DNA of 26,647 nt. Origin: an uncultured Acetatifactor sp. (lineage in GTDB: Bacteria > Bacillota > Clostridia > Lachnospirales > Lachnospiraceae). The position numbers were made by a program, and so were the translations under genes. Below are positions 1-7,272 of the stretch, piece after piece. Each line of letters begins with the position of its first letter. Positions within the stretch are counted from its first letter, which is position 1. Where the stretch lies: positions 1 to 26,647 of the forward strand of contig CAJUCT010000046.1 in the NCBI GenBank assembly GCA_910585015.1, in the 5' to 3' direction. The notes below the pieces were generated by a model. It was not told where the DNA came from and searched no databases. It saw only the letters and a program-made list of their open reading frames with translations.

Positions 1-2
1 AG

Positions 3-398
3 GTATCGGACGAGGTGGCCGAGGCTCTGCTGCTTATGCGGAGGGAGGAAAACAATCGTTCCCGCAAAATTTGGTATCACAAGGCGTACTATTCCCTTGA
101 CTGTGAGGACGGGATTGAAAACTGTGCCTTTGATCTTACCGCCAAATCCCCGGAGGAGATTCTGCTGGAACAGGAGGAAGAACAGCTTTTCCTTGCCACA
201 CTGGAACATCTGTCCGAAGCTATGAATAATCTGACGGACATACAGGCAAGGCGTATCCACGCACGCTACATACTTGGCAAAAAATTGATTGAGATTGCCG
301 CAGAAGAAGGCGTGAGCGTATCCGTGGTACAGCAGACCGTTAAGAGCGGCTTAAAGCGAATGCGGAACTATTTTGAGAAAAAGAAGTGGAGGGAATAA
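3..398 (+). CDS. Sigma-70-like regulator, 5' partial
   Basis: The reading frame is open to the left edge (VSDEVAEALLLMRREEN...), so the gene starts outside the window; the GTG at 15 is probably internal. About 130 residues are visible. The last ~60 residues (from LEHLSEAMNNLTDIQARR) look like sigma region 4: a helical segment, then a helix-turn-helix (LIEIAAEEGVSVSVVQQTV) and a basic tail. Such small sigma-like proteins head the mobilization modules of clostridial transposons and are thought to control them. The start VSDEVAEAL resembles VSAEVAEYM in the protein at 13064-13486, which holds the same place in module B, supporting homology. The next gene starts 5 bp downstream, so they are probably co-transcribed. 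Family assignment is by pattern only; the true start and promoter cannot be seen. Confidence 0.7.
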   Translation, partial: VSDEVAEALLLMRREENNRSRKIWYHKAYYSLDCEDGIENCAFDLTAKSPEEILLEQEEEQLFLATLEHLSEAMNNLTDIQARRIHARYILGKKLIEIAAEEGVSVSVVQQTVKSGLKRMRNYFEKKKWRE

Positions 399-403
399 GG
401 GAA

Positions 404-937
404 ATGAATTTTACCAAAAGCGAACTGGAAATGCTCTACCAGTATGCCGCACCAACAAAGGAAGAAACCCTTGCCGGGCTGAAAGAGATTGTACCGGTTC
501 TGGAAAGAAAGGACGATTTACTCTCAAAAGTAATTGTCGAGAATACCATACGGAAACTGGAAAAACTGGCAGAGCCGGAGTGCAGCCGGTTTATCGCGGA
601 TAACCGGGCTGCCTTTATCGAAAAGCGGGATCATTCTATCCGCCAGAGGCTTGCCGCCGCCAAAGCCAGGAAAGGGGAGCCGGTTCTGCAGGGGCATGAC
701 CTGACAGGCATGGAACGGTTCCTGCCGGAGACAAGGCACATGGTAACGGTGGATATCCTGAACAGTGACAGCCCGGTGGGATTCCCCGGAGAGCGATACC
801 GCTTTTTCCTCTCTGATGAGGGCTACAAAAACGCCAGAGCCAGTGAGAAGCGGGGAGAAATCAAAATCAGGAACCATGCCGCTGTCATGGCCGGGAAACT
901 CTACCCGGACAAGAAGCCACCGGCGCAGGAACGGTGA
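404..937 (+). CDS. TTRAP-family transposon-transfer assisting protein
   Basis: 177 residues from ATG 404, chosen over the in-frame GTG at 386 because GGAGG at 387-392 sits just upstream of the ATG. Residues 1-68 (MNFTKSELEMLYQYAAPTKE..., then a helical Leu/Glu-rich stretch) match the pattern of the TTRAP family, short proteins of clostridial mobile elements with a proposed but unproven role in transfer. The remaining ~110 residues (GHDLTGMERFLPET..., then SPVGFPGERYRFFLSDEGY) are a C-terminal extension I do not recognise; it is hydrophilic with no membrane segment. Module B has no counterpart between its sigma-like gene and DUF3847, so this is a difference between the two modules. Co-directional with its neighbours and probably part of one operon. 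Confidence 0.6.
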   Translation: MNFTKSELEMLYQYAAPTKEETLAGLKEIVPVLERKDDLLSKVIVENTIRKLEKLAEPECSRFIADNRAAFIEKRDHSIRQRLAAAKARKGEPVLQGHDLTGMERFLPETRHMVTVDILNSDSPVGFPGERYRFFLSDEGYKNARASEKRGEIKIRNHAAVMAGKLYPDKKPPAQER

Positions 938-1015
938 TAGACAACAGAATCCAAGCCACAGCAGGGCAACCGGAAACGGCTGTCTTTTTTGCCGCCCGAA
1001 AGGAGGTGATTACAA

Positions 1016-1303
1016 ATGCCAGATATAGACAAGCTGAAAAACCAGCAGGAAAAAGTAAAGACGGAAATCCGCCAGTTGGAGAACCACCAGAAGATTCTCC
1101 TGAATCGGAAAACGGACGCAGAACGGAAAGCCAGGACACGTCGCCTGATTGAGCATGGGGCAATCCTGGAAAGTATCTTCCCTGCCACTACCGCCATGAC
1201 CGGCGAGGAAGCCAAAGCATTTTTATCCGCTATTTCCCGCCTGCCGGGAGTCATGCGGCTACTGAAAAACAAGCCTGAAAGCCAAGATATGCAGCAGTCT
1301 TAA
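1016..1303 (+). CDS. DUF3847 family protein
   Basis: 95 residues with an excellent ribosome site (AAAGGAGGTG at 1000-1009). Residues 1-45 form a charged coiled coil (DKLKNQQEKVKTEIRQLENH). It is followed by the family-typical segment TRRLIEHGAILES, an acidic patch, and a C-terminal SRLPGVMRLL-like helix. The paralogue at 13572-13853 shares KIxLNxxRDxERxARxxRLIxHGAIxE and LSRLPGxxxL. DUF3847 proteins sit directly upstream of MobA/MobL relaxases in Tn1549-like elements. Their function is unknown; a relaxosome accessory role is plausible from position and coiled coil but is inference. The oriT-like repeat starts 10 bp after the stop codon. Confidence 0.75.
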   Translation: MPDIDKLKNQQEKVKTEIRQLENHQKILLNRKTDAERKARTRRLIEHGAILESIFPATTAMTGEEAKAFLSAISRLPGVMRLLKNKPESQDMQQS

Positions 1304-1313
1304 AAATCCAACA

Positions 1314-1355
1314 GCGCACTTATACACCGTTCCGGTGCGTGCGCCCTGCCGGGGG
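1314..1355 (+). other. oriT: Probable oriT of module A (nested inverted repeats)
   Basis: GCGCAC (1314-1319) and GTGCGC (1339-1344) form an outer inverted repeat around an inner one, CACCG-TTC-CGGTG (1325-1337). CCTGCCGGGGG follows at 1345-1355. The segment lies between DUF3847 and the relaxase and is almost base-for-base repeated at 13869-13911. MOBQ origins (RSF1010, pIP501) have an inverted repeat followed by a TAAGTGCGC|CCT nic core. Here GTGCGC|CCT follows the inner repeat on the top strand, so nicking between 1344 and 1345 is the natural prediction. TAAGTGCGC is also present on the bottom strand of the left arm, which leaves strand choice open. Confidence 0.6.
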
Positions 1356-1490
1356 CGTGGCGTCCTCTGGACGCAATGGGGAGCTACACTCCCCAAACCC
1401 CTTGTACGCTCCGCCGGAAAGGACACCCGCTCTGCGTCTGCCCTTTCCAGCGAAGCCAATCTATCCCCACCCGAAAGGAGGCGAACCGCC

Positions 1491-2933
1491 ATAGCCATAT
1501 TCCATATGCCGGTCCAGATTATCAAGCGCAGCAAGGCCAAGTCTGCCGTGGGCGCTGCCGCTTACCGGAGCGGAACCAAAATGACCAACGAATGGGACGG
1601 GCTTACCCATGATTACACCCGGAAACGTGGCGTAGTCCACTCTGAAATCATATTGCCGCCCCATGCCCCGCCGGAATTTCAAGACCGCAGCACTCTCTGG
1701 AACAGTGTGGAGATGGTTGAAAAGACCAGTGACGCACAGCTTGCCCGTGAGATAGAGATTTCCCTGCCGGTAGAACTGAACCGGGAGGAACAGCTGCGGC
1801 TTGCCCGTTCCTTCATCAGCGATACTTTTGTCGCCGCCGGTATGTGTGCGGATTTCTCTATCCATGACAAAAAGGACGGCAATCCCCATTTCCATGTCAT
1901 GCTCACTATCAGGCCGCTTAAAGGGAATGGACAATGGGAAGCGAAATGCCGGAAAGTATATGAGCTGGACGAAAACGGCCAGCGAATCCCCAATGGCAAA
2001 GGCGGCTGGAAGAACCACCGGGAGGACACCACTGACTGGAATGATAAAGGAAATGTAGAAAAGTGGAGGGCAGCCTGGGCTACCTACGCCAACAAAGCGT
2101 TGGAGGCAGCGGGCAGGCCGGAACGGATTGACCACCGCTCCTACGAGCGTCAGGGCATTGACAAGATACCTTCCATCCATCTGGGAGTTGCTGCCAGCCA
2201 GATGGAGCGGAAAGGCATTGCCACGGAGAAGGGAAACATCAACCGCCAGATTGTCGCCTACAATAAGCTGCTGAAGGAGATTAAAGCACGGATTACCCGA
2301 CTCTACAAATGGACAAAGGAGCAGGCGGGGAAACCGGAAGGAAAAGACAGTATCATGGCGCAGCTTTACAAGGCGCAGCTGTCAACAGGGAAACCCGGCT
2401 TCCGGTATGGGAAGATAAAGAACTTGAAAGAAAGCGCTGTCCTGTTTAATTTCCTGAACGGCAATAACATTACTTCCATGGAGCAGCTTTATGAAAAAGT
2501 GGCCGCCATGAACAAAGAATATTATTCCCTGCGTGGGAAGATTGTCACCGCCGAGCGGCGTATCAAAGTGCTGGACGAACATCTCTCCATGTGGGAGAAA
2601 TACGAGAGGAATAAAGGAACCCGCCGCCAGTTCGACAAGATGAAGCCGGGGAAGAAAAAGGAGCAGTTTGAGCAGAAGCACAGTGCGGAACTGGCGTTAT
2701 ATGAGGCCGCCGTCCGGTATCTGGAAAAGCTGAAAGCCAACGGCGAAGAAGTCACCCCGAAGAAATGGCAGGCCGAAGCCGACCGCCTGAAAGCGGAGAA
2801 ATCGGTACAGTACCAGAAAATGAAATCCATGCGGGAGGACATCAAGGCGGTGGAGAACCTGAAAAAGACAGCGGAGCAGTTGGCCAGGACGGAAAATGAA
2901 CCGGCCAGAAAGAAGGAGGAACAGGAATTATGA
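1491..2933 (+). CDS. MobA/MobL relaxase, module A (non-ATG start proposed)
   Basis: Conjugative relaxase that nicks oriT and stays bound to the 5' end of the transferred strand. The start is set at ATA 1491: AGGAGG lies at 1476-1481 with 9-nt spacing. Read from there the protein begins (M)AIFHMPVQIIKRS and puts the tyrosine of AAAYRSG at residue 25, the register of RSF1010 MobA (MAIYH..., Tyr25). It is 480 residues, exactly the length of the module B paralogue read from its own ATA. Visible motifs: AYRSG near the N-terminus, FQDRSTLWNSVE, AREIEISLPVEL, and the metal-binding GNPHFHVMLTIRP histidines. The C-terminal ~200 residues are charged and coiled-coil-like. An in-frame GTG at 1335 exists but lies in oriT and has no ribosome site; ATG 1506 would delete the N-terminus. 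The stop overlaps the next start (ATGA). Confidence 0.9.
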   Translation: MAIFHMPVQIIKRSKAKSAVGAAAYRSGTKMTNEWDGLTHDYTRKRGVVHSEIILPPHAPPEFQDRSTLWNSVEMVEKTSDAQLAREIEISLPVELNREEQLRLARSFISDTFVAAGMCADFSIHDKKDGNPHFHVMLTIRPLKGNGQWEAKCRKVYELDENGQRIPNGKGGWKNHREDTTDWNDKGNVEKWRAAWATYANKALEAAGRPERIDHRSYERQGIDKIPSIHLGVAASQMERKGIATEKGNINRQIVAYNKLLKEIKARITRLYKWTKEQAGKPEGKDSIMAQLYKAQLSTGKPGFRYGKIKNLKESAVLFNFLNGNNITSMEQLYEKVAAMNKEYYSLRGKIVTAERRIKVLDEHLSMWEKYERNKGTRRQFDKMKPGKKKEQFEQKHSAELALYEAAVRYLEKLKANGEEVTPKKWQAEADRLKAEKSVQYQKMKSMREDIKAVENLKKTAEQLARTENEPARKKEEQEL

Positions 2934-3100
2934 CACAGCAGTTTATCACCATGACAATCACTATCACCGTAAAGATATCCGTGCCGCCCACGCCGCCAGC
3001 GCCTACGGGGGCGAAAGCGCCGGAGCCGGTTTTCCTTTTCAGGGAAGGGCAGCCGCCTTTGTGCCGCTGCAAAGTGAGATATGGGAAACAGGCGGCATGA
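2930..3100 (+). CDS. Small Pro-rich hypothetical protein after the relaxase
   Basis: 56 codons starting in an ATGA overlap with the relaxase stop, preceded by AAGGAGGAACAG (2913-2924). The product begins MTQQFITMTITITVKISVPP, continues with a Pro/Ala-rich stretch, and ends LCRCKVRYGKQAA with a CxC pair and basic tail. I do not recognise the family. The overlap and ribosome site argue that it is translated by coupling to the relaxase. There is no equivalent after the module B relaxase, where a DeoR-like HTH gene follows instead. Its 3' end overlaps the Cys-rich VLP frame by 20 bp. Confidence 0.45.
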   Translation: MTQQFITMTITITVKISVPPTPPAPTGAKAPEPVFLFREGQPPLCRCKVRYGKQAA

Positions 3101-3479
3101 GCGAATCCCGGCCATGGACTACCGGCAGTACCGCAGGGCGAGGCGGCTGGTGCGTGAGTGCTGTAACTACGACAACGGCCAGTGTATGGCGCTTGACGAG
3201 GGGGACGGGTGCGTCTGTGTCCAGAACATTTCCCACTCCCTGCTCTGCCGCTGGTTCCGTGTGGCGGTGCTGCCCTTAGACCACCAGCTGGAAACGGCGC
3301 TTTACCACCGGCTGAAAAGTAGACGGTGCAGCGAGTGCAGCTCTCTTTTCCTGCCCGGTTCCAACCGGGCAAAATACTGTAGGGAATGTGCCGTCCGTAT
3401 GAAGCGGAAACACGCCACAGAACGCAAGCGGAAACAAAGGCGGTCATGTCACGCTTTAGGAGCGGAAAAAGCCTTGTAA
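3081..3479 (+). CDS. Cys-rich VLP domain protein
   Basis: 132 residues if started at ATG 3081. An internal ATG at 3114 (MDYRQYRRARRLV) aligns better with the paralogue (MNYQQYRTARRLV, 16977-17327), so the true start is uncertain, and neither ATG has a strong ribosome site. The N-terminal half carries ECCNYDNGQC...CVCVQ and the WFRVAVLPLD segment that gives the Cys-rich VLP family its name. The C-terminal half has a zinc-ribbon-like CSECSSLFLPGSNRAKYCREC and a very basic tail, suggesting nucleic-acid binding. These proteins sit between relaxase and replication genes in clostridial transposons; function is unknown. The last ~30 bp of the gene overlap the structured leader of the rep gene, so its C-terminus (SCHALGAEKAL) may be under RNA-level constraint. 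Confidence 0.7.
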   Translation: MGNRRHERIPAMDYRQYRRARRLVRECCNYDNGQCMALDEGDGCVCVQNISHSLLCRWFRVAVLPLDHQLETALYHRLKSRRCSECSSLFLPGSNRAKYCRECAVRMKRKHATERKRKQRRSCHALGAEKAL

Positions 3480-3533
3480 ATCAAATGCTTTCAGAGCGTG
3501 TCGGAGGGGAGGCAATACTTTTATCACCGATAC
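3451..3533 (+). promoter_or_regulatory. Conserved two-hairpin leader of rep, module A
   Basis: Starts with ACGCTTTAGG. Hairpin 1 pairs AAAGC (3468-3472) with GCTTT (3487-3491), with an inner TTG/CAA pairing. Hairpin 2 pairs GTGTCGG (3498-3504) with CCGATAC (3527-3533), one G-U pair, and presents GGC-ATACTTTT in its loop. The same order of blocks recurs at 17327-17414 in front of the other rep gene with different stem sequences but preserved pairing. This is a candidate cis-acting RNA controlling rep translation or transcription; the mechanism is not shown. Confidence 0.45.
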
Positions 3534-3599
3534 CCCAAAGTCCCCTTAAAATGCCTACAGGAGCCGAAATAACCCATTCTGAATCAAAGGAGCAACTAA

Positions 3600-4352
3600 A
3601 TGACAGAGAACCGACGATTTTATTACCTCAAGCTGAAAGAGAATTTTTATAACAGCGAAACCATGGTCATCCTGGAGAGTATGCAGGACGGCCTTCTGTA
3701 CTCCAATCTCCTGCTCAAGATGTATTTGATGTCGCTGAAAAGCAACGGCGTACTCCTGCTGAATGACTACCTGCCCCATACCGTGCAGACCATAGCCACC
3801 TTTACCCGGCATCAGGTAGGCACGGTGGAGCGGGCTTTGAAGATATTCCAGGAGTTTGGCCTTGTGGAGATACTGACGGACGGGGCCTATTACATGAGCG
3901 ACATCCAGCTGCTGATCGGCCAGTCGTCCAGCGAGGGGGAGCGGAAGAAAAAGGAGCGCATGAGGCTGAAACGCCAGAACCTGCTCCCGTCCGGGGAAAC
4001 GGACATTTGTCCGTCCAATGGCCGGGTGGACAAATGTCCGCCTATATTAGAGTATAGAGATAAAGAGATTAGAGATAAGAGTATAGAGAATAGAGAGGGA
4101 GATATGGCACACGCCTATGGGAGATACCGGAATGTGTTTCTATCTTCTGCGGAACTGGCAGAACTCCAGACGGAACTCCCCTCTCTTTGGGAACAGTACA
4201 TTGAGCGGCTGTCCGAGTACATGGAATCCAGCGGAAAAGGATATAAAAACCATGCCGCCACAATCCGGCGCTGGGCGAACGCCGACAAAAAGAAGGAGGA
4301 ACCGCCTGCCCGGAACCGTGATTACAGCGTAGAGGAAGGAGAAACCATATGA
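3600..4352 (+). CDS. Phage-type replisome organizer, module A
   Basis: 250 residues; AAAGGAG at 3587-3593 gives good spacing to ATG 3600. Residues 1-115 (RRFYYLKLKENFYNSETMVILESMQDGLLYSNLLLKMYLMSL...) match the N-terminal winged-helix domain of phage replisome organizers. A polar linker (about 116-165) is encoded by a repeat-rich segment proposed as the origin. Residues 173-235 (GRYRNVFLSSAELAELQTELP...NHAATIRRWA) match the C-terminal domain of the module B Rep. By analogy with phage and plasmid initiators the protein binds iterons and recruits the helicase through the DnaC-like loader encoded next (ATGA overlap). It probably supports replication of the excised circle, helping retention and transfer. 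The N-terminal half is unrelated in sequence to Rep of module B although the C-terminal halves align, which suggests domain exchange. Confidence 0.75.
   Translation: MTENRRFYYLKLKENFYNSETMVILESMQDGLLYSNLLLKMYLMSLKSNGVLLLNDYLPHTVQTIATFTRHQVGTVERALKIFQEFGLVEILTDGAYYMSDIQLLIGQSSSEGERKKKERMRLKRQNLLPSGETDICPSNGRVDKCPPILEYRDKEIRDKSIENREGDMAHAYGRYRNVFLSSAELAELQTELPSLWEQYIERLSEYMESSGKGYKNHAATIRRWANADKKKEEPPARNRDYSVEEGETI
4001..4100 (+). repeat. Candidate origin inside rep: palindrome pair plus AT-rich repeats
   Basis: GGACATTTGTCC (4001-4012) and its exact reverse complement GGACAAATGTCC (4028-4039) lie 27 bp apart start to start; each is itself a near-palindrome. They are followed by a purine/AT-rich tract with direct repeats ATTAGAG (4046-4052, 4068-4074) and GAGTATAGAGA (4050-4060, 4079-4089). 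The tract encodes the low-complexity linker of the initiator. Binding sites followed by an easily melted tract inside the initiator gene is the layout of lambda-type origins. Confidence 0.5.
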
Positions 4353-5206
4353 TAGAGATTACCGCAGAAGTCCGGGCGGCCATTGACCGGGCCGCCGGGG
4401 ATATGGAACTTGCCGGGGACGAATACATAGAACCGGCTGACGGGCTTATCCACTGTAAGAAATGCCGTGGCAGCCGCCAGACTGTCGTGCCGAGGTTCGG
4501 AGGCTCCGGCTATTTCATGCCCCGCTGCCTCTGCCCCTGCCAGCAGAAGGCGCAGGAGGAACGGAAAGCCATGGAGGAACAGAGGGAACGCATGGAGCGT
4601 GTCAAACGCCGGAAGGCACAGGGGCTTCAGGACAGATACCTTTATGATTACACTTTTGCCAATGATAACGGCCAGAATCCCGTCATGGAGAAAGCACACG
4701 CCTATGTGGAGCATTGGAAGGAGGCATACCGGGACAATACCGGCCTTCTGCTCTTTGGTGACGTGGGAACCGGGAAATCCTTTTTTGCCGGCTGTATCGC
4801 CAATGCCCTGCTTGACCGTGACGTGCCGGTACTGATGACAAATTTCCCGTCTATCCTGAACCGGCTGACCGGCGTGTTTGCCGAGGACAGGGCGGCCTTT
4901 ATCGCCAGCCTGGACGATTACAGCCTGCTTGTCATTGACGATTTAGGCGTGGAAAGGAATACCGAGTATGCCATGGAGCAGATGTTCACCGTCATTGACA
5001 GCCGGTATCGGAGTAAGAAGCCGCTGATTGTCACGACAAACCTGAAACTGGAAGAAATCAAGAACCCGCCAGACCTTGCCCACGCAAGGATTTATGACCG
5101 CATACTGGAACGGTGTGCGCCGGTTCTCTTTTCCGGTAAGAACTTCCGGGAGGAAGGAGCCAGGGCGACCAAAGCGGCGGCGAAGGAGATTGTGAGGAAG
5201 GAATAG
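4349..5206 (+). CDS. DnaC-like AAA+ helicase loader, module A
   Basis: 285 residues; start in an ATGA overlap with rep and SD GAAGGAG at 4334-4340. The N-terminal ~65 residues hold a Cys cluster (CKKC...RCLCPC) likely to bind zinc. A charged helical linker follows. The AAA+ core has Walker A GDVGTGKS, Walker B LLVIDDLG, sensor-like IVTTNL and the arginine-bearing HARIYDRILERC segment. This is the DnaC/DnaI/IstB-type architecture; with a replisome organizer upstream, helicase loading at the element's origin is the best-supported role. The paralogue at 18180-19007 shares the whole core, including FANDNG, FAGCIANAL and YRSKKPLIVTTN. A generic IstB-type transposition ATPase is less likely because no IstA-type transposase is nearby. 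Confidence 0.85.
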   Translation: MIEITAEVRAAIDRAAGDMELAGDEYIEPADGLIHCKKCRGSRQTVVPRFGGSGYFMPRCLCPCQQKAQEERKAMEEQRERMERVKRRKAQGLQDRYLYDYTFANDNGQNPVMEKAHAYVEHWKEAYRDNTGLLLFGDVGTGKSFFAGCIANALLDRDVPVLMTNFPSILNRLTGVFAEDRAAFIASLDDYSLLVIDDLGVERNTEYAMEQMFTVIDSRYRSKKPLIVTTNLKLEEIKNPPDLAHARIYDRILERCAPVLFSGKNFREEGARATKAAAKEIVRKE

Positions 5207-5236
5207 CATAAACTGATTGCATGAAAAGGAGGATTT

Positions 5237-5419
5237 ATGGGCAGCGAGAAAATCACAGAGGACATTACCACCACGACACCGGCTAAGGACGCTCCCGCAC
5301 TGGTGAAGAAGATTGGCCGGACTACCTACATTGTGAGGGTTCATTTCAGTAAGACCAGCAGGGAAACCATGAGCGACAAAATCAAGCGTATGCTGAAAAA
5401 TGAGATACAGCAGATGTAA
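5237..5419 (+). CDS. tnpW: TnpW family transposon protein
   Basis: 60 residues, SD AAAAGGAGG at 5225-5233. The pattern TTTPAKDAPALVKKIGRTTYIVRVHFSKTSRETMSDKI... matches the TnpW family of Tn4451-type and Tn1549-like elements: a short acidic N-terminus, an RRIGxTxYxVxVHFS-like strand segment and a C-terminal amphipathic helix. Its function is unknown. In such elements it usually follows the DnaC-like gene, as here, and marks the end of the replication cassette. Confidence 0.75.
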   Translation: MGSEKITEDITTTTPAKDAPALVKKIGRTTYIVRVHFSKTSRETMSDKIKRMLKNEIQQM

Positions 5420-5497
5420 AAAAGCGATAACGGAAACAGGCCGGGATTCAGAAATGCGCTGGCTCCCGGCTTGTAAAATCAGGAGGTTTATGGTAGT

Positions 5498-6340
5498 ATG
5501 GAGATACGAAAACAGAAGGGAAAGCAGGTGGGAAGATTGACAGTGACGGAACAGATAGACCAGAAACATCAGGAAGATTTACAGAGGCTAAGAGGTTTTC
5601 GCCTGCTTGATGATGATTTCCTCACAAAGTGTTTTGAGGGAGATACGGCAAGCATAGAACTGGTATTGCAGATTGTTCTGGAAAAGCCGGATTTAAAGGT
5701 GCTGGACGTCCGCACCCAGGTATTTGTGGAGAACCTGCTGAACCGTTCAGTGAGGCTGGATATCCTGGCTACGGACAGCACAGGGGCAAAACTGAATGTA
5801 GAAGTACAGCGCTCCGACAAAGGAGCCGGGAGAAAAAGGGCAAGGTACAACAGCAGCATGATGGACGCAAACCTTTTGAAGAAAGGCGAGGACTTCGACA
5901 AGCTGCCGGAAACGTGGGTAATCTTTATCACAGAGAATGACGTAATGGGAAAAGGGCTGCCGCTCTATCCGATTGAGCGGTGCTTTTTAGGAACCGGGGA
6001 AAGATTTGAGGACGGTTCGCACATACTGTATGTAAATGGCGCTTACCGTGGAGATACGCCAATCGGGAAGTTAATGCATGACTTCTCCTGCACAGACGCA
6101 GCGGATATGTACTATGGGACACTGGCGGACAGGGTGAGATTTTTCAAAGAGAGCAAGGAGGGAATCGAGATTATGTGCCGTGCTATGGAAGATATGAGGA
6201 ATCAGACATTGAAAGAGGGAATGAAAGAAGTTGCGCTCCGTATGTTGGCGGCTGGCAAATATGCTTTAGAGGAAATCGTTAATATTTCAGGACTTTCTCT
6301 TGAGGAAGTTAAACAACTGAAAGCTGATAGAAGCGCATAA
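5498..6340 (+). CDS. PD-(D/E)XK nuclease family transposase (Rpn-like)
   Basis: 280 residues; SD AGGAGG at 5481-5486. Another ATG at 5490 is out of frame. The nuclease core has residues FRLLDDDFLTKCFEG..., RLDILATDSTGAKLNVEVQ (the D...ExQ active-site strands), then the family-typical RARYNSSMMDANLLKKGEDF and VIFITENDVMGKGLPLYPIER. The C-terminal ~60 residues are helical (MKEVALRMLAAGKYALEEIVNISGLS as consecutive short motifs), also common in this family. Rpn-like proteins promote RecA-independent recombination in vivo; many are annotated as transposases. The length is typical and the catalytic pattern looks intact, so it is probably functional. It sits between TnpW and the degraded region and is followed by a strong terminator. 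It may be cargo or an independent insertion; no flanking inverted repeats were found. Confidence 0.75.
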   Translation: MEIRKQKGKQVGRLTVTEQIDQKHQEDLQRLRGFRLLDDDFLTKCFEGDTASIELVLQIVLEKPDLKVLDVRTQVFVENLLNRSVRLDILATDSTGAKLNVEVQRSDKGAGRKRARYNSSMMDANLLKKGEDFDKLPETWVIFITENDVMGKGLPLYPIERCFLGTGERFEDGSHILYVNGAYRGDTPIGKLMHDFSCTDAADMYYGTLADRVRFFKESKEGIEIMCRAMEDMRNQTLKEGMKEVALRMLAAGKYALEEIVNISGLSLEEVKQLKADRSA

Positions 6341-6351
6341 GTAAATCTGAT

Positions 6352-6390
6352 AGCTTGGGAATCTTAAAACGAGATTCCCAAGCTGTTTTT
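6352..6390 (+). terminator. Rho-independent terminator
   Basis: Perfect 13-bp stem AGCTTGGGAATCT (6352-6364) / AGATTCCCAAGCT (6372-6384), 7-nt loop, followed by GTTTTTCTT. It lies 12 bp after the nuclease stop codon and ends that transcription unit. Confidence 0.85.
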
Positions 6391-6471
6391 CTTAAAAATG
6401 CACTTTGATAAATACTGATATAGTAAGATGAATTGTAGACAGATTATATAAAAAGTACTTGAGGGGGCTAA

Positions 6472-7197
6472 ATGTATAGAGGATTTAATCTTATATTAGA
6501 TGAAAATGATTTTTGTTTAATGGATGAAAAAAGATAGCAGAATATGAAAATAGAGGAAAGAAAAGATTAGAGTATCTACATGATAATGTAGTTGATATTT
6601 TAAAGGAACATGTTTCAGAAGGAATTATTGACGGGACTGAATTATCAAAAACATGGTTTAAATGTATAAAGACTGATGTATTTTAATTGCATTCTCATAA
6701 TGATGCTAAATTTGCATTTTATTGGCTGGGTGGTTAGAAAAAAACATGGGAATAAATGTTTATCTGGATGAAGTGATATGGGGAAGTGCTGATAAACTTT
6801 TAAAAGCAATTGACGATGAATATTGTATAAGTGATATAAATGAAGATACTTATGATTATAAAAAAGAAACTTATCAACAAGTCATGTTCATGCAATGCTT
6901 TCGGTTGCTATGTTTGATGCGATTGACAAAGCAGAGGTAGTTTTCTTTATTAATACAGAAAACTCAGTTCCTAAAATAGAAGATAGCATAAATATAAGAA
7001 ATCATACCTTATCACCATGGATATATGAAGAAATAGTTGCAACAAAATTAATTCGAAAAAGAGAATGGGAAGAACATCGAATTGTTTCATTCATGGAAGA
7101 TTATACAGAAAAACAGCTAAAAGTTTCATATAAAATTCCGTTATATGGAAGGTTTGTTTTGCGGTTTCTAGTAGTTTATTCAGCATATTATCAATAA
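6472..7197 (+). pseudogene. Broken TIR-like (toll/interleukin receptor domain) gene
   Basis: An AT-rich remnant whose pieces join only if several lesions are ignored. Frame 1 gives MYRGFNLILDENDFCLMDEK; a shift at the A-run 6527-6532 leads to IAEYENRGKKRLEYLHDN...KTWFKCIKTDVF. A TAA at 6684-6686 falls just before LHSHNDAKFA. A shift near 6710-6722 continues as LAGWLEKNMGINVYLDEVIWG. Another near 6870-6885 leads to SHVHAMLSVAMFDAIDKAEVV..., then SPWIYEEIVATKLIR. These blocks match the order seen in bacterial TIR-like proteins: FISHSHxD, AGWLEKNMGINVFID, WG, TSHVHMMLS, DKxEVxFFxNTxNS, SPWIYSEI. Such proteins often act in abortive antiphage defence. At least three frameshifts plus a stop make it non-functional. 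Family call is from motif memory. Confidence 0.6.
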
Positions 7198-7272
7198 TAT
7201 TGTCATTTCTGTCGTGGGAGGATTTTGGAATAACTAAAACAAGTGCTAAACTTATTGCTTTTATTATCATTA

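Noticed and set aside
1461..2180. 239-codon open frame on the minus strand opposite the relaxase
   Set aside because: It is antisense to a gene with clear family motifs, has no ribosome site and no recognisable domain; it arises from the GC-biased third positions of the relaxase.
3386..3652. 88-codon plus-strand frame spanning the end of Cys-rich VLP and the start of rep
   Set aside because: Overlaps the conserved leader and two supported genes in another frame; the leader comparison with module B explains the sequence better.
4046..4100. CRISPR-like short repeats
   Set aside because: Repeats are 7-11 bp, irregularly spaced and inside a gene; no spacers or cas genes. Better explained as origin repeats.
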